Shown in pieces: positions 1 to 11,463 of a DNA stretch of 64,000 nucleotides. Source of the DNA: Helopsaltes ochotensis (lineage: Eukaryota; Chordata; Aves; Passeriformes; Locustellidae); the NCBI GenBank assembly GCA_013400155.1, contig VXBM01000024.1, forward strand, positions 1,588,090-1,652,089. Direction: 5' to 3'. A model generated the notes under the pieces. It searched no databases. It worked only from the letters and a program-made list of their open reading frames with translations, and was not told where the DNA came from. The translations under genes and the position numbers were made by a program. Every line of letters starts with the position of its first letter. The first letter of the stretch is position 1.

Positions 1-3000
1 GGATTTATGTCAGTCTGAGAGAAAAGGGGCCCTTTGCACAGAAAGGGAAACTCTCATCATCCCTATGAACTCTGAAGCTCAGGTGTATCAGAATTAGGTA
101 TTGGTGTGTGATAAATCTCAACAGTTAAAATATGCATTTATTGCCTCCTGCCCATGTTTCATTTGAAAACAAGTTGGTGAAATGTGAATGAGACGGAGCT
201 GACTTGACATTCCTGCCAAGTCCAAGAAAATGGAACCTCTGCAGCTGATAGCACAACTGAAAAAATGGTAGCTTGAGTGCATTTATATCGCTTAGTACTG
301 GCAACAAACAATCTACATAGATGTAAACTATGGGTTTTCATTTTGCTATTAATCTCAGAAAAAGTTAAGTACAAAAAATCAGGGTTTAGATGTTTGGGGG
401 GTTTTTTTCTCATAAATTGTCATATTTGCTGCTGGAATCTAATGTGTTCAGTAAAAAATGTTATACTCCAACCCACAGTAAAGAAAAGTCTGGAGCATGT
501 ATGACACTCTTCAATGTGCTGGTAGGGAAAACATACATGGCAATTAAATCTAACCCAATATCACTTTTTTCCATTTTGTTGTTCTTTTCATTGGGAGTCA
601 GGCAAGGCATAATTTACTTTTTAGTTAACTAAAAGAAGAACTTGTCCCAAGGTCTGGTGACAATTATGTCTGTGTTTTTCATTTTTCTTTAGGCTATATG
701 GTACTTAGTTTTCCTCACACCTGTCCACTTTCTTACTTAGTGAAATTTTGGGAGACTCAAATTGCACAATCTGTGTTTGTGGGGGTGAAGGCAAGGCTTG
801 ATCTTGCCTGTTTTTTGTCTCTCGTTTGACCTCTCTAGTTAGAATTGCAGTGGGTTTAAATCCCACTATATGCCTTGGCCTTTGTGGGATTAATTTCCAT
901 CTACTTTGTGTACACAAGCACAGAGATGATGCTTATGAATGCTGGGCTACTGTTTTGGTGACTCTTGCCTTCCCCCTGGGCCTAACCCATGTTCATAATC
1001 ACATTTACAGGGGTTTCTGGTAGTTTCAGGAGGTTTCTGTGGAATCCTCCTGGTGGCTACATCTCTTGCTTGGCACTGTACAGCTCTGGAATGAAACAGA
1101 ACAATTATTTTAAGAGTAAAACGTGCAAGCAGTATTTAATGATTGTCCTCCCTTTAGAAACTGGAGTCTTTACTGAAATTCAATCTTGAATGTTAGTGTA
1201 ATGGAAAATATCAAAGGGATTCTATTTCTCATGTTATATATGACCAAGATGCAGGAAATCTCACTTGCTGGTTCAACCATCGATTTGCTTCTGAAGCTAA
1301 CAGAAAATTCAATGAATGTGGATCCATTGCTCTGCAAGGAAATGGATGGGAAATAGACAGAAACCAGTAACAGCTAGCAGAAACTCGTTCATTCTGGCAT
1401 GTGATAATCAACTAATCCTTGCTCAATTTCCTTACAGTACAATTAATTATTTTTGTTTTTGTCATGAGAAAATCTGTTGTGATAACTTCCTTTAGCAGCT
1501 CAAAATGTAACAGCAAACTCCCTGCTGGCATGACTTCAAGAGCAGAGCTGTGCCAGCAGATAATTTGGCCTAGATTATTTTTAAGAAGGTTGTCAATCTT
1601 GTTTTTTGCTATTACTTCCTTACTGTGGTAATATCAAATATTTATTCTACTGATTACAGCTTTAACTCTAAACAGTTAGTGGAGTAATCTCTTGACCTGT
1701 GCAGTGACAGAGACAACCTCTCACACAGAGCTACTTGAAAATGAGAATGATTCCTCTTCTGAAATTCTTTTATTTAAACTGTATTACTAGAAGTCTCAGA
1801 ACTGTGAGTTTTTCGTTCGAGTGTTATCCTTTTTGCCCTTGCTGTGAAACACTTAATGAAATTCCCATATCACAAAACTGGGACTGAAACCTGTGGCTGG
1901 TCCCCTCCTTCCCCCCACCCAGTAATTCTCTCACCTGAATACATATGCACATAGGAGTATGCATGCACATGCAGTCAAAGACTCCTCTTAGCTTCTGACT
2001 GGTGAAAGAGGAAACATTAACATCCCATTAGCTGCAGGGTTCACAGGCGGGGTCTACAAAGAAATCTGGCTCTGGGTTCCAGAACATGTTGAGAGAAAAC
2101 CATAATAAAACGTAGGTGCTTCTTACATCAGTCACTAGCTCACTGATGTATTTGTGTCCCTGTTCCCTCCCCCCTGCCTACAACCTCTCACATCTCTTTG
2201 GAACACAGACTCCCCTCCCCTATAGGAAGTCTCATTCATTCATGTTTTGAAGGAATTCCTTAATTCTCTTTCAGCAAGATTACCACCATCCGTGCCCCTT
2301 TTCCTTCCCTCTGCCTTTGCCAGGGAGAGAGAGAGGAGCAGGGCCTGCCCAGATGGTTGAGGACCAAAAAGAAGGAACATTTTCTCATGCTTTTAAAAAG
2401 ACCACTTTCTTTCCTGCCTAATATTTAGCTCCTTCAAATGCAAATGGAGAGGTTTTGCTCCAAGGTTAGCATAACAATTATGGGAAAGCTTTAAATCTGA
2501 AGCATTTGTTTACACGATGAAAGGAGTCCACAGTCCAAAAGCTCTGAGGCCAGGGCTTTTCAGTAGCTATTTTCTGACTAAGTAGTGAACTGCAAGTCAA
2601 TTTTAGACCACAAAGAAAACCAATTTATATCAGTGTGTAAGCTAATTTTGGAGGGAGTTTTACATTATAAACGATGGTGGAGTTTTTGGGTTGTTTTTTT
2701 TATTATGATTTTTTTAAGTGACTGTTACTGAAATAAACTGCTGATTTTCCCCTCCCCCAGCCTTTTGCATCTTGTTGTTTAATGAGCCCCCAGATGTCTT
2801 GGATGTTAGTGACTGCTCCCCTTGCCCTCAGAAGAAGGGACAAATAGGATCTGAGGAATCAGTTTCAGAAAGACCCAGGTGTATCGCTGTCCAAAAAGTT
2901 ACTGGTGCTCAGGAGTGAATTTCAGGTGGTCCGAATGACTCTGGAATATGTATTTTTCTATCCTTGTTTCTGCTGTATGAGGGTAAGTTCTTCTTAGCAA

Positions 3001-3317
3001 ACTGTGCATTGGTAGAATGCTCTGGAGTGACAGCTCCTGGGATAGAGTGATTCCATGGATGCTGCAAGACACTTCTATTGTGAGCAGATTTATATTTCTC
3101 CATTGCCATGCTTTTAGTATGCCAAAACAGAAAAAAATACTAATGCTGTATAACACTACTTGACAACTGGATGTTTCCACTTCTTTCATTGATTAGAACC
3201 TTCCTCCTAAAAAATCTCTTTTGTCACTGTTCATGCTGACTTTCAGTAGCACCAGAGTAGCTGTAAATCCTCGAGTATTTCCTGAATTTCTTCTTTATAG
3301 GACTGGTATAGCAGCAA
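1..3317. other. Unique noncoding DNA, no gene recognised
   Basis: No open frame here gives a recognisable protein, and none exceeds about 100 codons. The base composition is AT-rich and CpG-poor, as expected for intergenic or intronic vertebrate DNA. Small visible items are C-rich patches near 1900-1920 and 2160-2220, T-runs near 2690-2720 and a short GA run near 2325. I see no CpG island, RNA gene or long repeat apart from the possible SINE remnant at 845-890. Confidence 0.7.
845..890 (+). repeat. Possible MIR-type SINE remnant with tRNA-like T arm
   Basis: A 6-bp stem (AGTGGG with CCCACT, 849-854 and 862-867) encloses a 7-nt TTTAAAT loop. This is the shape of a tRNA T arm and overlaps an RNA polymerase III B-box-like GGTTTAAATCC. 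The following bases (TGCC at about 871) resemble the order seen after the B box in MIR elements. No D arm, anticodon arm or acceptor stem could be fitted, so it is not an intact tRNA. A chance hairpin is an equally fair reading. Confidence 0.2.
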
Positions 3318-4037
3318 TGTGAAGCCCCTCACTGTCCTTGTGCCCTCCTTTAGATGCTCTCTGGTAGCCTTTTATCTTTCTTACATTGTGGCACCCAACA
3401 CCGCCCCAGCTCAGAGCAGAGGGGACAATCCCCTCCCTTGTCCTGCTGGCCATGCTGTGCCTGATGCCCCCCAGGACATGCCTGGCTCTCCTGGATGCCA
3501 GGGCACTGCTGCCTCAGATTCACCATGACATTGATCAGGACCCCCTTTCCACAGCACTGCTCTCCATCCTCTTATTCCCTGCTCTGTACACACAAGCAGG
3601 GCTGCCCCATCCCAGATGCAGTATCTGGCACTTGCTCTTGTTAAATTTCGTATGGTTGGTGATTGTCCAGTCCTCCGATTTGTTGAGCTCTCTCTGCCCT
3701 CGAGGGAGTTGACAGCTTACTCCTAATTTGATGTTGTTGGCAAACTTACCTGGTATTTCTTTGAGTCCTGTGTCCAAGTCATTAATAAAGATGTTGAAGA
3801 GAACTGGGTTGAGGATGGAGCCCTGCAAAACCCCACTAATGACCAGTTTCCAGCCTGATATTATCTCGTTCCCTATCACCCTCTGTGCCCAACCTATGGG
3901 CCAATTGCTTCCCCCATCACCTAACCTAGTTGCTCAGCTGTGTGCTGGACACTTTGTCCAGAAGGATGCTGTGAGAGAGTATCAAAAGCTTGGCTGGTTA
4001 CATCATCTGGATTTCCTCTGTCAGCTAGGTGGGTTGA
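3318..4037 (-). mobile_element. CR1 LINE fragment, ORF2 reverse transcriptase region, dead
   Basis: This is an old non-LTR retrotransposon copy. CR1 elements encode an endonuclease/reverse transcriptase that copies its own RNA at the target site; only part of the RT domain and the sequence downstream of it remain. The minus-strand frame 3535-3879 reads the RT core: GVLQGSILNPVLF at residues 16-28 (the VPQGS-type motif), then INDLD, then FANN at residues 46-49 where active copies have the catalytic FADD, then KFNKSKCQILHLG, typical of CR1. Both catalytic aspartates have become asparagine (codons at 3733-3738), so the enzyme could not work. Upstream RT sequence (3880-4037) continues in another frame, which implies frameshifts. 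The low-coordinate side stops before the usual 3' tail. Direction follows from the protein. Subfamily is not assigned. Confidence 0.93.
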
Positions 4038-4210
4038 ATGCAGCTGTTTAGTGAACAAGGTGGCTGCTTCCTCTCAAAAGAACCTTTGTACAAATGCCAC
4101 AAAATCCTGCAGTGCTGTTCTTACTGCCATGAGCTATATAATGAGAAGCAAAGAGTTGTTGCTTTACTCCCCCTATATTTTCAAGAGGATAGAAAACAGA
4201 ACCTTACAAA

Positions 4211-4330
4211 GCATAGCTGGAGGGGCCCTCAGTATCCCTCTAGTCCATCTCCCTATTCTCTGGCAAGATCACCTGTAGCAATGGCTTTCCTGACAGATGC
4301 TTGTCTAACTGATTGTCTGAAGCCATGGAA
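4211..4330 (-). mobile_element. CR1 LINE 3'-end fragment, decayed
   Basis: Read on the minus strand, this matches the end of a CR1 3' region. On the plus strand it shows the familiar order GGAGGGGCCCTCAG, then TCCCTCTAGTCCATCTCCCT, then CCTGACAGATGCTTGTCTAAC, which is the complement of the stretch just before the CR1 tail. The terminal octamer repeat is missing. It sits about 170 bp from the larger CR1 piece, in the same direction. Because it holds a 3' end on the 5' side of that piece, it is a separate insertion, not its continuation. Similarity is moderate and both limits are uncertain. Confidence 0.5.
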
Positions 4331-7300
4331 TATTTTACAGCTGTTGGATCTGGCTTCTAAATGATCACCCAACTTGTCTGCTTTCTGTAGGAAATAGAAA
4401 TGCCATATTAGTATGTGGCAAGGAGTGTCTTGACTCTAAAGGAGTAAAGATCTAGCTCTACAGGTGACCCAGCGATATCCCTGTTGTTTTAGCAGAAGAA
4501 GAGGTGTGATATCCATTTGACCACTCTCAACAAGGCACATGTGCTATATTGAGTAGGACATTGTTGGCAATGTTTCCTTTTTTAGTGAGTAAATTGTTTT
4601 GGTTGATTCTGTAGAGCAAAGAATACAGCCAGCTCAGCTGCTGGCTCCAAGTTTATAGCTCTGACAGGCATTCCTTGTTTCTTGCACCTGGAAGCCTCTG
4701 AAGTTCACTCAGCCCACTGTGTGAACTGGCCATATGGAAGTGAACTAGAATTTGGAAATAATAAATCTTTGTTAATGCAGTGCCATGCTGAAGCTTTTTT
4801 CTAAAGGATTTTCTTTGTAGTGGTTGAAGTTCACTTGGAAAAAAATAGATAAACTATTTCAAGAAAAGATATGTGACTCAAGTTATTTTATATGAATGCT
4901 ATGTAATACACTGCTTATAACTTGCACTCAGAGAATGATTGGATTAACAAAACAATTTGTCATGCAACTAACAACAGCCAATAAGATACATGACTCATTT
5001 GTAAAAGAGTCACTGTCTTTTCCCTTGCTTTTCATTTCTTTTATTGCATTTACTGTAAATCCAAGCTCCTAATCCAGGTGAGTTAATGCATAAATCTACT
5101 ATGGAAATATTTGCTGCTGAATACCTGATTGGGTTCCTGATTGGGGTGCTTGGGCTGCATTTATGTTGTGAATGGCAAGAGAAGTTCTGCAAGAAGTGTA
5201 TTAAGGTCTTAAGCTTTCTTAAGACTGCTTATGCTTATCCCACTTGTTGCTTTAGGCAAGATCCTCTTTCCTTTTCAAATGGGTTCAGTGGATCTTCTCC
5301 AAGATTTGCAGATTGTCATGACTTTAAAGGAGTCATTGTAACTTGTCATTTTGGCAATTTCTAGTGTGGAGAGTTAGGACATAGAACCTGCTGTAGGTTT
5401 GGAGGTTGTATTAAGTTTTTTAAGTTTACTTTGAGCTTGGCAGTGACAGTTTCAAAGAAACAAAACAAAACAACCTTCTCCTCCTCAAAGCCAGAGGTTG
5501 CTAGCCCACTGAATGTGATCTAAGGAAATGCTTACAAAACCAGATAGCTTTCCTGTCATTTTAATTCTGAAAGCCTAGATCTTTTAGACCTTTCTTTGCA
5601 GCAATGGATAGATTACACAGCTATTTTTTAACCTCTTAACCTTCTGAGTTCGAAGGTAAAACTGCTATAAAATCCTCAACTATGAAAGTGGCAATAAGTA
5701 AGCCCATTTCTACTGCTTTAATACAGGTTCTGTATGTTAATTCTCTGGTAATGTAATAAAGAAAATGCTGGCATTCAGAACCAGCAAGTACCTGGTTCTC
5801 ACTTCACCCCCTGACCATAATGAATGTAAAATGCTGGTAGTAATAGATTGAAATGAAAAACTCCTTCATCTTGGCATGCAAGAAATTTTCAATCACATTT
5901 TGATTTTCAGAGTGCTGCTTGTTTGGTGGTTAATGTGTGGATAGATTGACCTCTCTTGCAGGAGCAGTTGTTATCGTACTAACTGTGTGAAAAACAAATT
6001 TCAAATAGAAGGCCTGTTGGATGTTTCTTGCAATTCATGTTATCTATCACCCCTTTGGTTGTCTCAGTAGTAATAGCTGCTCTGAATTCTTCAGGGTTTT
6101 TTCCTTCTTTTACATCTTGTAGGAAGGAAGGTGAGTTTTATCATCAACTGAAAGATCATCTTCCTTTTGTTTCTTTTATTGTCATCAATAAATGATGTCC
6201 CTGATTGACTTGGTTCATTTTAAAGTTGACTTTTTGTGCTTTTCAAAGCAAAATGAAGCTGTTGCCATATTTCCAAGCTACCTGAGAAATAACTTATGCT
6301 GTATGCATTGTATGCAAACCCACTTCTGTTCAGGCTAGATTTATATCCATTTCCCTGGTTTTAACATATCAACTACCTTCAGTTTCTGACATTGGTTTTG
6401 CAGTTAGATTATTGCTTGGGCTGTACTTTCTAGGACTGTCTAAATAATAGTAATGTGAACTTGTATACTGTAGCATTTGTCTGAGATCAGATTGAGACAA
6501 ATTCTACTCTCATCCTGATTTATTAAGTAAAATTAAACAAAGGTGAATGTGCTTGGCCTGCTCAGATCCTTTTCTTTTCTCTTCATGTTCATTACTAAGT
6601 GATCAGACAAAAGGGGGAAAAAAAGGAACAGCAAGCTTAGGCCCATGTTTTGGCTCTACCTAGAAATTTCATGTCAGATTTTTGAATTTGCCAGAAAGGT
6701 GAGCTTGTTTTACTTTGAAAGCCAGGTAATGCATGTTTAAGGTTATAAGTGGTGATTCTGGTTTTAGAGCAATTTTGTGCAATGTAAAATGATTTTAATG
6801 TGTTTGAAATAAACTGTAAACTGGGAGGGGAAAGAGGAGCTTCCAGTGTCCTACTTGTCTTGTGATAGGTGGGTTTTATCAACCTGACTTTTAAGATGTT
6901 CTCCTAATGCAGGGAAACATTTCACAAACTGCTGTTGGAGACAAATCCTATCTGGAGTAATGGAAAAATGGGGTTTGATTTGTGATGATAGAAAACAAAC
7001 TCAGCTTTTTATTTTGTATTTTTTTGAATGTCAAAATAGTGGGAAATGGCTGTGTACCCCCCAATTAATGGATGAAAACCATATCGACCTCTCTGCCACA
7101 GTGCAGTCTTTAGATCACATTTCCTGTGATACCAGCAAATACTGCTGGGATGTAATGATAGGCAGTGCCTGTCTTGGTGCAGGTAAGTACCGTTTAGGAG
7201 TGCTTAGCTGTCTGTATTGAAGGCTTTCTGAAACTCCATTCACAGCATCTGCCTGTGCTGTGAAGTGGGAAGCCACATCTAGTAATGTTTGATCTTTCTT

Positions 7301-8894
7301 GGACTTAAATGTATTTTTCAAATTATCTGGGAGTCTTTAATTATAGGCACTTGACATTTATGTTAATTTAGGACATCTGGTGTTAAAATGCCTTGAACCA
7401 GTGGTCTACATGTCTTGTCTGTAGTAGCTCAGATGCAGTCATTCAAAGCCATGTTCTGCAGTATTCCACATTTCTTGGTACAGAGGGATCAGAAGTTGCT
7501 GGATCTGAGTCCCTGAGTGGCATAACAGGTTTGTCTTAGTAGAGATAGTTCAACAAACAATGTCTGGAGCCATGTGGTTGCACCAGTCCTTCTGTCTGCT
7601 CTACTGCCTCATGGCAGGGGCTGTTCCAAGATTGTAAATAGAGGAATAAAGGTGCTGACTTTTGAAGCTTGTGCGGAGTGCAGCTAGAAGTGAAATGAGG
7701 TCTCCAAGTCCTATGCCAGGAGCGGCTGTGGACGAATCAGAAAACTGACTCCCATAAATTTGTCTGCTTCCTATTACAGGAAGCATTGAGAGTTTATTGT
7801 CAATTTATGGTGCCTAACGTACGGATATCAGCATTAAGTAGAACAGTTGCTTTTGCTCAGTAGTTTGAAAGCTTTGAGAGATGTCTGTTGCAGTTTTGGT
7901 AGGTAAAAATCAGTGCTGTTCTATGGTAAACTTTTGGTTTTTTGTGTGTTTCCAAATTAATGGGTTTCCAGCAAGCCATGAATAGTGCCTACACAAATAA
8001 CCTTTTTATTCTGCCAGTTAGTTAATGCCACATAAAATATGAATCCCTCAGCAGCTCCCACCTTTTCCCACACATAGAACAGTTGCCCATTTCCCCTGAA
8101 TCCTTGTGGTGATATTCAACTTGTTCAAATACCAAAATATATTCTGTGAGTAGCAAAGTGAATTCCAATTAAGAAAGATATGGATGACAAAGTCTATGTT
8201 AAAGTTTTTAAATACTAGCCCACAGACCACCAGCTGATATTAGTGTGTTAGAACAAAAAAAAAAAAGAAAATGTAGAATAGTCAAAGAGGAAACATCTAC
8301 CACTGAAGAGGATTTCTCTTCAGTTATAGTAGGATTTTGTTGCTGATATGGTCAAATCTGTCATAACGTGGAACTTGCAGTATTTGAGATGTCCACTGAT
8401 AAAATATGGAAATGAGATAACAAGCATTAATATTGCTGCAGCAAATACACCAATTGCTTCAGAGCTTGATGTTTTATAATAGATAATAAAAACAAACAAA
8501 CCAGAAATGCCTAAGTATTTTTTGAAAGGAAACTGCCAGCTTGCTGACCAGAAATTAAAATTGTAAATCTGTAGAGTGAGTACTTCTGCACAGAGTTCCT
8601 TGTTTTTGGGCTTTCAGGTATGAGGTGGGTGACTATGGTCATCTGTAACTCTGTTAATTCAGTCAGGGTGCACTGCTGTCATTCAAAGTATATTTTATTT
8701 TGGCCAATTAATGATGAAAAGTTGCTTCTCATCCTGGATGATGTGTAGATTGGCCAAAGAAAAGTACTGTGTAGAGAAGAGCAAATATTTCCTTCTCCAT
8801 ATTCAGCGTAGATCTCTTATTAATACAATCCAGGAAGGAAGGATTAGGGGGGAATTGGGGGTGCTGGTGGGTGAGAGGCCAGACACGATCAGAC
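4331..8894. other. Unique noncoding DNA, no gene recognised
   Basis: No recognisable coding sequence. A good pyrimidine tract plus AG stands at about 6096-6122, followed 8 bases later by GTGAGT. A strong donor-like GCAG|GTAAGTACC stands at 7179-7191, preceded by an open stretch from 7040. Both are discussed as findings and are too weak to call exons. An A-run lies at about 8256-8267. No RNA gene or CpG island is visible. Confidence 0.65.
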
Positions 8895-9520
8895 ATGTGC
8901 ACTCACAGCCCAGAAAAAACCTGTTCTGGGCTGCATCCAAAGCAGCATGGCCAGCAGGTAGAGGGTGGGGATTCTGTCCCTCTGCTCTGGTGAGACCCCC
9001 ACCTGCAGTGCTGCATCCAGGTCTGGGCTCCCCAGCACAGGAAGGTCACTGAGCTTTTGGTGTGAGTCCAGAGGAGGCCAACAAAGACAATTAGAGGGAT
9101 GAAGTACCTCTTCTATGGGGAAAGGCTGAGAAATTTCATTTCTTCAGGCCTGAGAAGAGAAGGCTTTGGGGTGACCAAATTGTGTCCTTCCAGTACCTGG
9201 ATGGAGCCTACAAGAAAGATGAGAGGGATTTTATGCAAGAGCATGTAGTGGCAGGACAAGGGGGAATGGATTCAAACTGGAAGAGAGTAGGTCTAGATCA
9301 GATATTAGGCAGAAATTCCTCACTGTGAGGATGGTGAGGCATTGGAACAGGATGCCCAGAGAAGCTGTGGATGCCTCATCCCTGGGAGTGTTCAAAGCAA
9401 GGCTGGATGGAGCTTTGAAGGACCTTATCTGGTGGAAGGTGTCCCTGCCCCTGCAGGGAGGTTACTAATACATACATGATCTTTAAGGTCCCTTCCAAAC
9501 CAAACCATTCTGTGATTCTA
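8895..9520 (+). mobile_element. CR1 LINE 3' end, truncated copy with tail
   Basis: A 5'-truncated CR1 copy that keeps the last part of ORF2 and the 3' region. Recognisable in order: AGCAGCATGGCCAGCAG (about 8941), CTCTGGTGAGACCCCCACC (about 8986), the block around AGGCCTGAGAAGAGAAGGC (about 9146), GTACCTGGATGGAGCCTAC (about 9194), AGATATTAGGCAGAAATTC (about 9300), GGCATTGGAACAGGATGCCC (about 9339), AGAAGCTGTGGATGCC, and GGTCCCTTCCAAACCAAACC before the terminal ATTCTGTGATTCTA at 9508-9520. That end is one and a half copies of the 8-bp CR1 tail unit, so the 3' end is intact and the element lies on the plus strand. No long reading frame survives. The 5' limit is approximate. No target-site duplication was found, as is usual for CR1. 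Confidence 0.93.
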
Positions 9521-11427
9521 AGAAAAGAATCTACTATGGTGTGGCTTTGTACAGATTTACATCCTTGCTTTAAACAAGGGTAAACATATCCAACTAGGCA
9601 ATATACCTGTGGAGACCCAGAGCAATCTGCTGCTTTGACTCAAGTTCTGAGAGTCTGGGGACCGGCTTCGTGTATTTGTCTGAAGTGAGGCAGTGCGAGA
9701 ATTCAGCCTTCATATGAAGTGCCCTAACAAGTGGTCTCCCATAAATGTTGCTGGATGCTCATACTCCAGAGTAATCAACAGAGCTAGTTCATGAGTGAGT
9801 TGTGATAGCCAAATGAAAAGTTTGTGTGCCCCCAAATATTTTTCATAACTCAGGAAAATGGACAATAATCTGGTTTTGTACACAAAACACAGATGATAAC
9901 ATCAGGGAATTGGACACTGCAACTGGTAGACTGTCCATGTGTTGAACTCTGCTCTGAGAGAACTTCAGTTTTTAATCCTGAATCTGAATTTACCTGTGAG
10001 ATTTGTTTTATCTTCCAAGAAATGAACTCTGTGTGACTTAATCTTTGTAACAGATTTTTAATGTTTTATTACCACACACTACCATTTACTGTGACTGACT
10101 TGAAGTTTGTAGAGTGTGGTGCTAGAACTAAATTGGCATATGCTTAGAGTTATTGTATAATAGATGAGGGAAGAGTAAGTGAAGTAGAGCTAACTTAAAA
10201 GGTTAACTTTGCATACCAAGCAAGCTATCCAGGATCACTTTCCTTGCATGACTTCTTCATTTTCTCAGATAACCATTTCTCAAACACTGGGCTATATTGT
10301 TAATCCTCCTCTCTAATATTAAAGCTTTTTTATTTTAAGCATGATTGTTGCTACCTGTATTGTAACTTTTAACTTTTTAATGCATTGCGACTTTATTTCC
10401 CCTTTGCAGCACCTTATAGTCTCAGGAATTTCAGTATTGTCTCTTATTTTATGTCTGGGGGTGAAAGTCAAGGACTTGAGGGACTTGGGATGACTTGAGT
10501 TGCCATCAGAGCAGAAATTCACCTTCAAGACTAAAACTTCAAATAGGGTAGTGTGATGAGATTTACCTTGGTGCTCCATGTGTCATAAAGATAGCAATAC
10601 ACTGAGCATTATCTACTCTGGTAGGAGAAGTGAATTTCAGAATCTTGGAATATGACGTTATTCCTATATTTTAATGTTCTGTGAAGATTCTCAAACATGT
10701 ATATAGAAGGAAACCTTTTTGATACATATTTTTGTGCTGTACTAAAGTACAAGGAAAGAAAGTAAAGCAACTCCAGCATTTGTGTAATGTGGATTCCCAT
10801 GGCGGTATTTAAAGCAGCATAAGGATCTTCCTCTGCTCTCATTTGGTACTGTCTTTGTATTTTGGAGGTGAATCTGGCAGGTTGTCTGCATTCCCAGAGA
10901 GAGCAAGCCCCTGGAGACAAGTGGCTTGTTTTGAGTGTGGAACTCCATGAAAGAACTAATTTCCTTCATAGCACTACATCTTGCCTACAACTTACTTCTC
11001 TGAATAGTGACTTGTATATTAAAACACAAATTAAAAAAACACACCAAAACAAAACCAAGAAAACTCCCAAAATTCTGCTACAGCAGAAGGGAAGGTAAGT
11101 AATTTATTCCTTGGTTTCATTGTGGAGAGATATTTTGATGTCTACCTCCTGGCTTTGCCCTCTTTTCTCCCCCCTCCACTATTTTTGAAAGCAACCTTTT
11201 ACTTTCGGCTTGCCTAGCAACATCTGATTCTTGGCCTTTCCCACTGAATTGGGACTTTGGTTTTACCCTGTCAGCAGGTAAATGGCCTTAAGCCCTTCAT
11301 GGTTTTGTCAGGGTAAAGTGGAGCTGAAAAGCATTACATATGTTCCAAGTTGAGAGGCAGCTCTTTTGCCATGTTCAAGTGGGTCTTTACCATCCCCCAC
11401 TTCTCCTTCTATTAAAGGGCTCAGCCA

Positions 11428-11463
11428 CAATGAAGCTTTAATCAGCTTCATTGATTTAAAGCT
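11428..11463. other. Two overlapping inverted repeats (mutually exclusive hairpins)
   Basis: CAATGAAGCT (11428-11437) pairs perfectly with AGCTTCATTG (11444-11453) across a 6-nt loop TTAATC. The same bases also join a second pairing: AGCTTTAATCA (11434-11444) with TGATTTAAAGCT (11452-11463), with one bulged base and a 7-nt loop. The two folds cannot form together. A single 10-bp inverted repeat at this spacing could occur by chance in 64 kb; the overlap of two is less expected. Confidence 0.6.

Noticed and set aside
8843..8878. G-rich stretch considered as a G-quadruplex
   Set aside because: The G-runs do not give four separated runs of three or more with suitable loops on one strand.
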